64,000 nt of DNA from Sporosalibacterium faouarense (lineage in GTDB: Bacteria > Bacillota > Clostridia > Tissierellales > VENL01). The notes under the pieces were generated by a model, which worked only from the letters and a program-made list of their open reading frames with translations, did not search any database and was not told the DNA's origin. Made by a program: the position numbers and the translations under genes. The stretch covers positions 1-64,000 of the forward strand of contig NZ_JAETGO010000025.1 in NCBI RefSeq assembly GCF_016765695.1, given 5' to 3'. Numbering within the stretch: position 1 is the stretch's first letter; each line of letters starts with the position of its first letter. Shown here one piece after another: positions 17,801 through 26,692 of this stretch.

Positions 17801-18267
17801 AATATGGAGATTTAAGTAGGATGGGTAGTGATGTGTACTTCCATGGATTATATGAGGGAGAAACCTGTGAAGTAACAATTGAAAAGGGTAAAACATTGAT
17901 TGTTAAGCTATTAGATATAGGTGAAATAAATGATGAAGGAAAAAGAACATTGATATTTGAAGTAAACGGAAATAGAAGAGAAATTAAGATACATGATAAG
18001 GGTAGCAAAGTAAACTCCAAAGTAGAACAATTAAAAATAGCAGATCCATCAAATGAATATGAAATCGGAGTAAGTATACCTGGTACCATTGCTAAATTAT
18101 TGGTAGAAGAAGGGGATACTGTAAAAGCAAATCAGACTTTAGCTACAGTTGAGGCAATGAAGATGGAAACTAGCATAAAATCAAAAGTTTCAGGAATAGT
18201 GGAAAGTATTCTAAAGAATGAAGGAGACCAGGTTAAGTCTGGTGAATTGATTATCAGATTGAAGTAA
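14839..18267 (+). CDS. pyc: Pyruvate carboxylase
   Basis: Biotin-dependent conversion of pyruvate and bicarbonate to oxaloacetate, the anaplerotic step. All domains are in one 1142-residue chain, the normal length: biotin carboxylase (1 to about 450; KASAGGGGRGM ATP-grasp loop, EMNPRIQVEHTVTE), carboxyltransferase (about 530-800; LLTDTTMRDAQQSL, metal-site HLHTHDTSGNG), the allosteric/tetramerisation region, and a C-terminal biotinyl domain with EAMKMET (biotinyl Lys1108). RBS GGAGGAAAG before ATG 14839. It has its own promoter and terminator, so it is monocistronic. No truncation or frameshift seen. Confidence 0.97.
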   Translation: MKKFKRVLVANRGEIAIRIFRACHELGIRTVAIYSEEDKCSLFRTKADESYLIGKNKGPIETYLDIEEIINLALKKGVDAIHPGYGFLAENSEFARKCQEAGIEFIGPTCEMMERLGDKIKSKLLAKEVGVPTIPGTKKPIYSEEDAIKFARDCGYPVLLKASAGGGGRGMRLVTDENDLIKQFHSARNEAKKAFGSDEIFIEKYLKSPKHIEVQVLGDKYGNIVHLYERDCSIQRRHQKLIEFTPAFSLSAEKRKQICEDALKIAKAVNYRGAGTIEFLVDMDMNHYFIEMNPRIQVEHTVTEMVTGVDIVQSQVLIAQGYSLDSDEIGIYSQEDIKLRGYSIQCRITTEDPSNNFAPDTGKIDIYRSGSGFGIRLDGGNGFTGSVISPYYDSLLVKNTSWARTFKDAVRKNVRSIKEFKISGVKTNCAFLINILNHQTFIEGKCHTRFIHDNPELFEITPKADGELRILKYIGEKVVNETKGNKVNFDVPVVPRVEWSEDLRGTKQILDETGPKGVVDWIKNNQKLLLTDTTMRDAQQSLMATRMRTKDMIKIAKSTSVLAKDLFSLEMWGGATFDVAYRFLKESPWDRLAELRKRIPNILFQMLLRGSNGVGYKNYPDNVIRGLIKKASTNGIDVFRIFDSLNWLEGMKVSIDEVLKNEKIAEVCMCYTGDILDKRKTKYTLEYYVNMAKEIEKSGAHILGIKDMAALIKPHAAYELIRILKDEVDIPIHLHTHDTSGNGVATVLMATEAGVDIVDTAFNSMSGLTSQPALNSVVAALKNTSRDTGFNTGDIQKISNYWRIVRPVYSQFESDLKSSTAEIYKYELPGGQYSNLKPQVESFGLGYRFDEVKDMYKTVNGMLGDIIKVTPSSKVVGDLAIFMVQNNLTPENIYDNAKDMAFPDSVVSYFKGMMGQPMGGFPEKLQNLVLKDEESITCRPGELLEAENFDDMKKYLYKEFDINAVDEDLISYSLYPKVFEDYLKYIKEYGDLSRMGSDVYFHGLYEGETCEVTIEKGKTLIVKLLDIGEINDEGKRTLIFEVNGNRREIKIHDKGSKVNSKVEQLKIADPSNEYEIGVSIPGTIAKLLVEEGDTVKANQTLATVEAMKMETSIKSKVSGIVESILKNEGDQVKSGELIIRLK

Positions 18268-18287
18268 ATATAATTGTAATTAACTAT

Positions 18288-18316
18288 TTTCCCCATGAAA
18301 ATTCATGGGGATTTTT
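18288..18316 (+). terminator. Terminator after pyc
   Basis: TCCCCATGAA pairs perfectly with TTCATGGGGA, followed by TTTTT. Confidence 0.9.
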
Positions 18317-18410
18317 ATGACTTTTTTTATTGTATAGCTATCTATAAAAATTCCTTAAATTAGCCAATAAGATGAAATGTATTTTCTAAAAAAATAATAA
18401 AATTTTCTTA

Positions 18411-18440
18411 TTGACTGTATGAATATAACAGTGGTAGAAT
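18411..18440 (+). promoter_or_regulatory. Promoter of the MATE exporter gene
   Basis: TTGACT (18411-18416), 18-bp spacer, TAGAAT (18435-18440), about 65 bp before the start. Confidence 0.6.
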
Positions 18441-18507
18441 ATTGTGAGACTAAATTATTTAGTGAGTCGAAATAAAATATTGTGTAACTTCATAAGGGGG
18501 AAGGCAG

Positions 18508-19941
18508 ATGGCTGAAAAGGCAGAATTAACAAAGTCAGAATATTCAATAGTTAATAAGGCTGAAGCAAATTTAACTAAATCAACATTTAAATTGGCTTTG
18601 CCTGCAATTGGTGAAATGATGATGCAAACATTACTAGGGTTTGCAGATATGGCAATGGTTGGAAGTTTAGGAGCAGCAGCAATTACTGCAATAGGATTAA
18701 GTGATATGCCAATGTCGACTGCCATGTCAGTGTTTGCAGCAGTAAGTGTAGGTACTACTGCATTAGTTGCCAGGTCCATAGGGGCAAAGAGACAAGAAGA
18801 TGCTAATAATGTGGCGAAACAGTCATTAATTATAAGTTTTGCTATGTCTTTAATATTTACAACTTTAGCCTTTTCACTAGCTGAGCCAATAGTTAAGTTA
18901 ATGGGGGCAGAACAAGATGTTGTTCCATTATCAACAGTATACTTTAAAACTGTAAGCTTAGGACTACCATTCATGATTATAGCTATGATAATGAGTGGTG
19001 TTTTAAGGGGAAGTGGGGACACAAAGACGCCTATGTATATAAATGGCTTGTCGAATGTAGTGAATATAGTGGGTAACTTTTTTATGATATTTGATAGTAG
19101 AATAGTGGAGTTTACTATTCCTCTAATAAATAAGCATATATCTATATTTATTCCTGGTGCTGGTATGGGAGTTGCTGGCGCTGCAATATCTACTACTTTG
19201 GCAAGAAGCTTAAGTGGTATTGTTATATTACTTATTCTTATGAGTAATAGGGGAGTTATTAAAATAAATATTAAAGAAAAATTAAAAGTGGATATTGTTA
19301 TAATTAAAAGAATATTTAATATAGGTATTCCTGCTGCCATAGAACAATTCTTTATGAGATTTGGACAGCTGATATTTGGTAGAATAATTTCAAGCTTAGG
19401 AACTGTGATGTTTGCAGCCCATAGAATTACATTAATAGCTGAATCAGTATCTTTTATGCCTGGATTTGGATTTGCTTTAGCAGCTACTACTTTGGTTGGA
19501 CAGTACTTAGGAGCTGAAAAACCTGATTTATCTGAAAAAAGTGGATTTACAGCAGTTAAAATGGCAGCTATAGTTATGAGTGCTTTTGGTATATTTTTCT
19601 TTGTTTGGCCAGATATATTTCTTAAGATATTTACTAGAGATAAGGAGATATTAGATAATGCCAGATGGTGTTTAAGAATAGTAGCGTTATCTCAGCCTTT
19701 CCTTGCAGCAACCATGGGGTTTGCTGGAGGTTTACGGGGAGCTGGAGATACAAAGTGGGTGTTAATAATTACTATAATAGGAATCTGGGGAATAAGGGTA
19801 TCTATGGCACTATTATTTGTATATGTTTTCAAATGGGGTCTTATAGGAGCTTGGATAGCAATGAGTATTGATTTAATAATTAGAGGAACACTGTATTTCT
19901 TTAGATTTAAGAGTGGTAAATGGAAAGCTTTAAGAATATAG
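18508..19941 (+). CDS. MATE-family efflux transporter
   Basis: A 477-residue membrane protein of the multidrug and toxin extrusion family, exporting drugs or metabolites in exchange for Na+ or H+. Two homologous halves are visible, each opening with the family pattern (LALPAIGEMMMQTLLGFADMAMVG; IGIPAAIEQFFMRFGQLIFG) and each containing a G-RGSGDT or GLRGAGDTK motif. Between helices 5 and 6 there is an amphipathic insertion of about 25 residues (SRIVEFTIPLINKHISIFIP) seen in some clostridial members. RBS AAGGGGGAAGG before ATG 18508. It appears to be a single-gene unit. Substrate unknown. Confidence 0.93.
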   Translation: MAEKAELTKSEYSIVNKAEANLTKSTFKLALPAIGEMMMQTLLGFADMAMVGSLGAAAITAIGLSDMPMSTAMSVFAAVSVGTTALVARSIGAKRQEDANNVAKQSLIISFAMSLIFTTLAFSLAEPIVKLMGAEQDVVPLSTVYFKTVSLGLPFMIIAMIMSGVLRGSGDTKTPMYINGLSNVVNIVGNFFMIFDSRIVEFTIPLINKHISIFIPGAGMGVAGAAISTTLARSLSGIVILLILMSNRGVIKINIKEKLKVDIVIIKRIFNIGIPAAIEQFFMRFGQLIFGRIISSLGTVMFAAHRITLIAESVSFMPGFGFALAATTLVGQYLGAEKPDLSEKSGFTAVKMAAIVMSAFGIFFFVWPDIFLKIFTRDKEILDNARWCLRIVALSQPFLAATMGFAGGLRGAGDTKWVLIITIIGIWGIRVSMALLFVYVFKWGLIGAWIAMSIDLIIRGTLYFFRFKSGKWKALRI

Positions 19942-19958
19942 TAATTTTTGATATATGG

Positions 19959-19999
19959 AAGACTTGGTGCTCTTTATTAGCATTGAGTCTTTATTTTTA
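19959..19999 (+). terminator. Terminator after the MATE gene
   Basis: AAGACTTGGTGC pairs with GCATTGAGTCTT with three wobble pairs, then a T-rich tail. Confidence 0.7.
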
Positions 20000-20006
20000 C
20001 TAAAAC

Positions 20007-20036
20007 TTGATTTTAAAGGTATATAAAGACTATAAT
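20007..20036 (+). promoter_or_regulatory. Candidate promoter in the gap before the YhaM-like gene
   Basis: TTGATT, 18-bp spacer, TATAAT. It would give a leader of about 220 nt. Nothing else is recognised in the gene-free stretch 19942-20266 apart from the terminator at 19959-19999. Confidence 0.5.
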
Positions 20037-20266
20037 CAATATAAGAGGATATATCTTTTTAGTATTATATAAAAGCGTAGTGGAAATCTATATAATCATG
20101 TAAACTCAGAGTCTTTATACAATATAAAAATATAGATTCAGGAAACTGAAAATTTAAATATATAGATGAGAGAATTGAGTATTTACAAATTATCATAGCT
20201 ATAAGGCTTTTAATAATAAAATTTCTTAAGGCAATAATGTTAAGAGTTGAGAAAGGAGTTACTAAA

Positions 20267-21226
20267 ATGGAAGTTAAAAAGATAAATGAATTTGTTGTAG
20301 GGGATTACATAGAAGGTTTTTTCTTAATTAAATCAGTAAATATTAAGACTACAAATAATAACAAAAAGTATCTAGATATAACTTTAAGTGATAAGACAGG
20401 GGAAATAAATGCAAAAATGTGGGACTGCACAGAAGAAGATGAATCAAAATATAAAGACAATTGTATGATTAAAATAAGAGGAAATGTTACTGAGTGGCAA
20501 GGGAATAATCAATTTAAAATAGATAGAATAAGATTAGCAAATGATGAAGATGATATTAATATAGAAGAATATGTGCAAGCTGCTCCAGAGGACCCTAAGT
20601 TTATGTATGGAGAAATATTAAAGTACATTGATAAAATAAAAAATCCTGACATTAATAAGATAACTAGTCATGTATTTAAAGAAAACAAGGATAAGCTTTT
20701 ATATTATCCAGCTGCAAAATCGAATCACCATGCCATACGTTCAGGATTACTATATCACATTAAAAGAATGTTGATGACAGCTGAAAAACTGAGCGAGGTT
20801 TATTTAAATATAAACAAGGATTTTCTCTTTGCTGGGGTTATATTACATGATGTAGCTAAGATTTATGAGATGGACTCAAATGAGCTAGGAATAGTATCGG
20901 ATTATACTAATGAAGGGCAGCTTTTAGGTCATATTATTCAAGGCATAAAAATAATAGATAAGGAAGGCGAGAAGTTAGGAATAGATAGAGAAGTCTCCAT
21001 GTTACTTCAGCATATGATTTTATCCCATCATAATGAGCCTGAATTTGGTAGTCCAAAGAGACCTATGATACCCGAAGCAGAATTATTACATTACATAGAT
21101 ATGATAGATGCAAGAATGTATGATATGGAAAAAGCTTTAGAAGGTATAGAGCCAAAGCAATTTTCAGATAGAGTTTGGGTTCTTAATAATAGAAGGCTTT
21201 ATAAGCCTGCAGTTAATGAGGAATAG
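20267..21226 (+). CDS. YhaM-like 3'-5' exoribonuclease (OB-fold plus HD domain)
   Basis: A 319-residue RNA/DNA exonuclease similar in layout and length to Bacillus subtilis YhaM (314). The N-terminal OB-fold (about 1-110; GDYIEGFFLIKSV, YLDITLSDKTGEI) binds nucleic acid. The HD domain supplies metal ligands: SNHHAIRSGLLYHIKRM, then the HD pair in AGVILHDVAKIYE, then LLQHMILSHH and the late Asp in YIDMIDARMYDME. The frame opens at ATG 20237, but AAAGGAG lies just before ATG 20267 (MEVKKINEF), the better start. The next gene, ileS, has its own promoter. Confidence 0.9.
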   Translation: MEVKKINEFVVGDYIEGFFLIKSVNIKTTNNNKKYLDITLSDKTGEINAKMWDCTEEDESKYKDNCMIKIRGNVTEWQGNNQFKIDRIRLANDEDDINIEEYVQAAPEDPKFMYGEILKYIDKIKNPDINKITSHVFKENKDKLLYYPAAKSNHHAIRSGLLYHIKRMLMTAEKLSEVYLNINKDFLFAGVILHDVAKIYEMDSNELGIVSDYTNEGQLLGHIIQGIKIIDKEGEKLGIDREVSMLLQHMILSHHNEPEFGSPKRPMIPEAELLHYIDMIDARMYDMEKALEGIEPKQFSDRVWVLNNRRLYKPAVNEE

Positions 21227-21278
21227 AGGATATAATAGTATATATATTGAAAAAGATGTTAAAAATTTTAATATAATC

Positions 21279-21307
21279 TTGACAATGGAAGTAGTTTGAT
21301 GTATCAT
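21279..21307 (+). promoter_or_regulatory. SigA promoter of ileS
   Basis: TTGACA (21279-21284), 17-bp spacer, TATCAT (21302-21307), followed about 20 bp later by the first T-box stem. Confidence 0.8.
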
Positions 21308-21329
21308 TAACCAAAATATAAGTATAAAT

Positions 21330-21604
21330 AGCTGTGATGAGGAGAGTAATAAAGAATAGTAGCTTTTAGAGACATAATCATTTGGTGAGAGATTATGAGT
21401 GAATATCTTTATGAAGATCACCTTTGAGCTGAATATTTGAATTAATAGTAGGATATTCCGTACTAATGCGTTAAATTATTAAGAGTGATAGGATAGTGAT
21501 AATGCTATTTAAGTATTTACTACATAGCTAAATTGAAGCTATCTTATAATTTGGGTGGTACCACGGTAATTCGTCCCTAAGTCAAGTGACTTAGGGATTT
21601 TTTA
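21330..21604 (+). promoter_or_regulatory. T-box leader of ileS with terminator
   Basis: Stem I closes with AGCT...AGG at the 5' side and CCT...AGCT at the 3' side, and an ATC triplet (21417-21419), an isoleucine codon, sits in the expected specifier position. The conserved T-box GGGTGGTACCACGG is at 21553-21565. The terminator is CCCTAAGTCA/TGACTTAGGG (21575-21596) plus a T-run. Uncharged tRNA-Ile should favour the antiterminator and switch on ileS. Confidence 0.93.
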
Positions 21605-21632
21605 TTTAACTAAATTTGAAAGGGTGAAAATG

Positions 21633-24600
21633 ATGAAGAAATTTAATGAGTTATCTCAACAACCAGTAAAGAATGTTGAACAAGATGTATCTAAATACTG
21701 GGATGAGATTGATCTTTTAAAGCAAAGTGTTGAAACAAGAGAAGGAAAAGAACCTTTTGTATTTTATGAAGGACCTCCAACTGCTAATGGTAAACCAGGA
21801 ATTCACCATGTGCTTGCAAGGGCATTAAAGGATAGTGTATGTAGATACAAAACTATGCAAGGGTATCAAGTAAAGAGAAAAGCTGGATGGGATACCCACG
21901 GACTACCAGTTGAAATTGGTGTAGAAAAGGAATTGAATCTAAATAGTAAGCAAGAAATCGAAGAATATGGAATAGATAAGTTCAATGAAAAATGTAGAGA
22001 ATCAGTATTTAAGTATGAGGGATTATTTAGAGAAATGACTAAGCGTATGGCTTATCTAGTAGATATGGATGACCCTTATATAACATTAGATAATGATTAT
22101 ATCGAGTCCGTATGGTGGATATTAGATAAATTCAATAAAGAAGGATATATCTATGAAGGTCATAAGATACTGCCTTACTGTTCAAGATGTGGTACAGGAT
22201 TAGCATCCCATGAAGTTGCACAAGGATACAAGGAAATAAAGAGTAATACTGTTATAGCTAAATTTAAAAGAAAAGATGCAGATGAATATTTCTTAGTTTG
22301 GACAACAACTCCTTGGACATTAGCAGCTAACGTTTGTCTTACGGTAGGACCAGAAATAGATTATGTTAAAGTGAAATCTAGTGATGAAGTTTACTACGTT
22401 GCTAAAGCATTAGCTGATGAGGTAATAGAAGGTGAGTATGAAGTTCTTGAAGAGATGAAAGGTAAGGACTTAGAATATATAGAATATGAACAGCTCATGC
22501 CATTTGTTCAAACAGATAAAAAAGCTTTCTTTGTTACATTAGGAGACTATGTTACTACAGAAGATGGTACTGGTATAGTTCACACTGCACCTGCATTTGG
22601 TGAAGATGACTATAATCTTGGAGTAAAATATAACCTTCCAGTATTACAGCCTGTAAATGAAAATGGTAAATATACAACTACTCCTTGGGAAGGTAGATTT
22701 GTAATAGATGAAGATCTTAGTGTAGATATAATCAAGTGGTTATATAACGAAAATAAATTATACAAGAAACAAAAAATGGAGCATAATTATCCACATTGCT
22801 GGAGATGTGATACTCCACTACTATATTACGCTAAGCCAAGCTGGTATATTGAAATTACTAAACTTAAAGATAAATTAATTGAAAATAACAATAATGTTGA
22901 ATGGTATCCAGATTATGTAGGAGAGAAGAGATTTGGTAACTGGTTAGAAAATCTAAACGATTGGGCAATATCAAGAAGTAGATATTGGGGAACTCCACTG
23001 AATCTTTGGGTATGTGATGAATGTGACCATATCGAGAGTGTAGGTTCAAGAAAAGAGCTTGTAGAAAAAGCTATAGAGGATATAGACGAAAGTGTAGAGC
23101 TTCATAGACCATATGTAGATGATATTCATCTAAAATGTGAGAAATGTGGAGAGACTATGACTAGGGTTAAAGATGTTATAGACTGTTGGTTCGATAGTGG
23201 GTCTATGCCATTTGCCCAACATCATTATCCATTTGAAAACAAAGAAAGCTTTGATGGAGTATTCCCAGCAGATTTTATCTGTGAAGGTATAGATCAAACT
23301 AGAGGATGGTTCTACTCATTACTAGCTATATCAACTTTTGTCACTGGTAAATCACCGTATAAGAGAGTACTTGTAAATGACCTTTTACTAGATAAGGATG
23401 GGAAGAAAATGTCTAAGTCTAGAGGAAATACGGTTGATCCATTTGAGATGTTCGATAAATATGGAGCTGACGTTCTTAGGTGGTACCTATATTATGTATC
23501 TCCAGCTTGGACTCCAACTAGATTTGATGAAGATGGATTAAAAGAGATAAATAGTAAGTTCTTTACAACAATAAAGAATGTGTATAACTTCTTCACTCTA
23601 TATGCAAATACAGATGGAATAGATCCAAGAGAGTTTACTTTAGATTATGAAGAAAGATCAGAGCTTGATAAATGGTTATTATCTAAGTTCAATACATTAG
23701 CAAAGCTTGTTGGGGAAGATTTAAAAGTATTTGACCTAACTAAGGCAGTTAGAAAGATACAAGAATTCGTAAACGAAGACTTATCTAACTGGTATATCAG
23801 ACGTTCAAGAAGACGTTTCTGGGCTACTGAATTAACTCAGGATAAGAAAGCGGTGTATAGCACAACTTATGAGGTACTAGTTGGTATATCGCAAATGATA
23901 GCACCATTTGCACCTTATTTATCAGAAGAGATATTTAGAAACTTAACTGGAGAAGCTTCTGTACATTTAAGTACTTACCCAGTTGCTAATGAGTCTCATA
24001 TAGACAAGAAGATTGAAGAGAGAATGGACTTAGTTAGAACTTTAGTAACCCTTGGAAGAGCTTCTAGAGAGTCTGTTCAAATAAAGGTTCGTCAGCCAGT
24101 TCAAAAAGTACTAATAGATGGAAAGCATGAAGAGCTAATCTCTGACCTTGTACCATTGATAAAGGAAGAGTTAAACGTAAAAGAGGTTATTTTTGCTAAG
24201 AGCTTGAATGAATATATGGACTTTAACTTGAAACCAAACTTTAGAGTGGCAGGACCTAAGCTTGGACCAAAGGTAAAGGCATTTGGAAAAGCTTTAGCTC
24301 AACTAGACGGTTCAGAAATAGCACCAAAAATTGATAAAGGTGAGAGTGTTACTATAGACTTAGATGGTGAAAATTTTGAATTAACAAATGAGTTAGTTGA
24401 TGTAAGAATCGAAGCTAAGGAAGGATTCACAGTATCTATGGAAGATAATCAATTTGTTATTCTAGATACTACTCTTACTGAAGAATTAATCAATGAAGGA
24501 TTTGCTAGAGAATTTATATCTAAGATTCAGCAAATGAGAAAGAATAATGAATACGAAATGATGGATAATATCAAAATATTCTTCAATGGTGATGAAGAAA

Positions 24601-24743
24601 TAACTAATGCAGTTAATATCCATAAGGATTATATTATGGAAGAAACTCTTGCGGTAAGTATAGAAGAAGCTCAAGACGAGGGATTTGAAACTCATGACTT
24701 GAATGGACATGATACTGAAATCAAAGTAGAAAGAGTAAAGTAA
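21633..24743 (+). CDS. ileS: Isoleucyl-tRNA synthetase, apparently the eukaryote-like (IleRS2) type
   Basis: Charges tRNA-Ile with isoleucine. About 1036 residues. The HIGH-type motif appears as GKPGIHHVLARALKD within PPTANGKPG, and the KMSKS loop as DGKKMSKSRGN. The long CP1 editing domain lies between them, with TTTPWTLAANV. The HxH form and the C-terminal region without the bacterial zinc-finger tail fit the second, eukaryote-like IleRS class, found in many anaerobic Firmicutes and often mupirocin-tolerant (family knowledge). The frame starts at GTG 21624 inside the SD sequence (AAAGGGTG), so ATG 21633 or 21630 is the real start. Controlled by the T-box upstream. Confidence 0.95.
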   Translation: MKKFNELSQQPVKNVEQDVSKYWDEIDLLKQSVETREGKEPFVFYEGPPTANGKPGIHHVLARALKDSVCRYKTMQGYQVKRKAGWDTHGLPVEIGVEKELNLNSKQEIEEYGIDKFNEKCRESVFKYEGLFREMTKRMAYLVDMDDPYITLDNDYIESVWWILDKFNKEGYIYEGHKILPYCSRCGTGLASHEVAQGYKEIKSNTVIAKFKRKDADEYFLVWTTTPWTLAANVCLTVGPEIDYVKVKSSDEVYYVAKALADEVIEGEYEVLEEMKGKDLEYIEYEQLMPFVQTDKKAFFVTLGDYVTTEDGTGIVHTAPAFGEDDYNLGVKYNLPVLQPVNENGKYTTTPWEGRFVIDEDLSVDIIKWLYNENKLYKKQKMEHNYPHCWRCDTPLLYYAKPSWYIEITKLKDKLIENNNNVEWYPDYVGEKRFGNWLENLNDWAISRSRYWGTPLNLWVCDECDHIESVGSRKELVEKAIEDIDESVELHRPYVDDIHLKCEKCGETMTRVKDVIDCWFDSGSMPFAQHHYPFENKESFDGVFPADFICEGIDQTRGWFYSLLAISTFVTGKSPYKRVLVNDLLLDKDGKKMSKSRGNTVDPFEMFDKYGADVLRWYLYYVSPAWTPTRFDEDGLKEINSKFFTTIKNVYNFFTLYANTDGIDPREFTLDYEERSELDKWLLSKFNTLAKLVGEDLKVFDLTKAVRKIQEFVNEDLSNWYIRRSRRRFWATELTQDKKAVYSTTYEVLVGISQMIAPFAPYLSEEIFRNLTGEASVHLSTYPVANESHIDKKIEERMDLVRTLVTLGRASRESVQIKVRQPVQKVLIDGKHEELISDLVPLIKEELNVKEVIFAKSLNEYMDFNLKPNFRVAGPKLGPKVKAFGKALAQLDGSEIAPKIDKGESVTIDLDGENFELTNELVDVRIEAKEGFTVSMEDNQFVILDTTLTEELINEGFAREFISKIQQMRKNNEYEMMDNIKIFFNGDEEITNAVNIHKDYIMEETLAVSIEEAQDEGFETHDLNGHDTEIKVERVK

Positions 24744-24772
24744 TAACTAATTATTAATTTGAAAAAATAATA

Positions 24773-24849
24773 TACTCCTTTTATGATAAGTGGATTGAGT
24801 AATAAAAATCTGATTATATCATAAAGGGAGTTTTTTTCTTAAATACTGA
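24773..24849 (+). terminator. Terminator after ileS
   Basis: ACTCCTTTTATGATA pairs with TATCATAAAGGGAGT (one G-U) across a 38-nt loop, then seven T. The following stretch to 25099 is AT-rich and shows no convincing promoter or gene. Confidence 0.75.
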
Positions 24850-25099
24850 ATTATTTTATTGTTGGATTTATGAGAGAAGATATAGTGAAATTTAATTCTT
24901 TAACTTAATGTTATACAGTTGGAAGAAAAATTATATGTTAGAGGATTATCTATTTGATTGTTGAATATATATATTGAGATAAAGGAAAAAATGTATAATG
25001 TTAAAGAACAGCTATAGCAAAATTTATAATTTATTATAGGGTTAAAGTACAATAATCTTAACTTTGAGGGAATTTTAGTATATATGGGAGTTGACATAA

Positions 25100-25963
25100 A
25101 TGAAAAAGGTTACAAAACAGCTAAATGTTAATAAGACGGTAGGGACACTTATTCTTATTAATGCTATTCAAATTGCAGTTCTTTTTGCAATTATAATCTA
25201 TGCTTACTTTATAATAGATAGGTCAAATTTAGAAATAGATAGTAATATTAATCTAGTTATATCTGTAGTATTAATAATAATAATTTTTAATAGTATCAGG
25301 TCAATTAAGGATATCTATTTATTGTCAAATATGAGGTCAAAAAATAATGTACTTGAAAAAACAGTCCATGAAATAGAAAGTTTGAATAAGAGATTAAGGG
25401 GCCAAAGACATGACTTCCTAAATCATTTACAGGTAGTTCATGGACTTATTGAAATGGATGAATATAATGAAGCAAGAGAATATATTCAGGAAATATATAA
25501 GGATATAAACAAAGTTAGCAGAATACTTAAAACATCAAATGTGGCAATAAATGCCCTGCTACAAGCAAAAATACAAGAGTGTGAAAATTCAGGAGTACAA
25601 GTCACTTTGAAAATATCATCCCATCTAGAAGAATTAAGGATACCTTCGTGGGAAATGTGTAGAGTATTGGGAAATTTGATTGATAATGCAATTTATGCTT
25701 TAGATCATACTGAAGACAAAAAGATAACGATAGAAATTTATGAGGAAATGTTAGGATATGTATTTAGAATTGTCAACACTGGAGAGTCAATTCCAGTCGA
25801 GTTACAAGAAAAGATTTTTGACGCTGGATTTACGACTAAAGGAAATGAAGGAGAAGGTATGGGACTTGCAATCGTAAAAGAAGTTGTAAGTGAATATGAT
25901 GGAAAAATAGGACTTGAAAGTGACGATCATTGGACATCATTTACTATTACAATTCCATATTAA
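25100..25963 (+). CDS. Sensor histidine kinase, SpoOB/CitA-like (NatK-type)
   Basis: A 287-residue membrane kinase. Two hydrophobic helices (about 15-40 and 50-66) are followed by a coiled segment, then the SpoOB-type dimerisation motif LRGQRHDFLNHLQVVHGLIE, whose His is the expected phosphorylation site. The ATPase domain has an N-box (GNLIDNAIYAL) and GEGMGLAIVKEVV. This architecture partners with LytTR response regulators, and one lies two genes downstream (26693). The tiny extracytoplasmic loop suggests sensing in or near the membrane. ATG 25100 follows a rather weak SD (GGGAG). It is probably co-expressed with the NfeD gene and the regulator, although the gap to NfeD is 178 bp. Confidence 0.88.
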   Translation: MKKVTKQLNVNKTVGTLILINAIQIAVLFAIIIYAYFIIDRSNLEIDSNINLVISVVLIIIIFNSIRSIKDIYLLSNMRSKNNVLEKTVHEIESLNKRLRGQRHDFLNHLQVVHGLIEMDEYNEAREYIQEIYKDINKVSRILKTSNVAINALLQAKIQECENSGVQVTLKISSHLEELRIPSWEMCRVLGNLIDNAIYALDHTEDKKITIEIYEEMLGYVFRIVNTGESIPVELQEKIFDAGFTTKGNEGEGMGLAIVKEVVSEYDGKIGLESDDHWTSFTITIPY

Positions 25964-26141
25964 TATCTGTTATATGATTGTAATGACGGTTTAGGACTCC
26001 AAGTGTATATTTTATAAGAAAGGTATTTATTAATAGACTAGATAGATGTATTATTTTAATAACAAGAAAAAGATAATGAGTGTTTTATAATAAAAGGTAT
26101 ATTTAAATGCCTAATTATAGGCGATTAAAGGAGGGGTAAAG

Positions 26142-26654
26142 ATGGAAATAATTACAGCAATAATATCCAACTTAGATATAATTTCTGTTGTATGCTTTAT
26201 AATAGGGTTTGGACTTGTAATAATTGAAATGTTTGTTCCTGGTTTTGGAGCTCCGGGAATATCTGGTTCAGTGCTATTAATTGTGGCAATTGTCTTAACA
26301 GCAAATACAGTTTTAGAAGCATTTATTCTAATTATAATGGTTCTTATAATATTAGGGATATTGCTTACAATAATATTAAAATCTGCGAATAAGGGTGGTG
26401 TAGCTAGGGGAGTAATATTATCTACTTCAATGACTAGAGATAAGGGATATGTCGGTGTTGGTACTGAAGATATGGATTATTTCTTAGGAAAAGAAGGATT
26501 GGCATTAACAATGCTACGACCAGCAGGCTCAGTAGATTTTGATGGAGTTAAATTAGATGCTCTTACTGATGGAGAATATATTCAAAAAGGAAGTAAAGTT
26601 AAAGTGATTAAGGTTAAGGGACGTAGGTTGGTTGTGAGAAAGATAGATAAATAA
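26142..26654 (+). CDS. NfeD-like membrane protein
   Basis: A 170-residue protein with two to three N-terminal membrane helices (about 13-35, 40-55, 58-80) containing the family pattern GFGLVIIEMFVPGFGAPGISG, then a soluble C-terminal OB-fold (about 110-170; LGKEGLALTMLRPAGSVDFDG, VKVIKVKGRRLVVRKI). NfeD proteins normally pair with flotillin-like or stomatin-like proteins in membrane quality control; none is adjacent here. Instead it sits between a histidine kinase and a response regulator. RBS AGGAGGGG precedes ATG 26142. A hairpin GCCTA/TAGGC lies just upstream (near 26109-26124). Confidence 0.87.
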   Translation: MEIITAIISNLDIISVVCFIIGFGLVIIEMFVPGFGAPGISGSVLLIVAIVLTANTVLEAFILIIMVLIILGILLTIILKSANKGGVARGVILSTSMTRDKGYVGVGTEDMDYFLGKEGLALTMLRPAGSVDFDGVKLDALTDGEYIQKGSKVKVIKVKGRRLVVRKIDK

Positions 26655-26692
26655 ACTGATATTATAAGAGGGAGTGATATCATATTCAACCG

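Noticed and set aside
18459-19340. 293-codon minus-strand frame inside the MATE gene
   Set aside because: Shadow of the MATE coding sequence; composition dominated by Ile, Leu and Pro, with no RBS.
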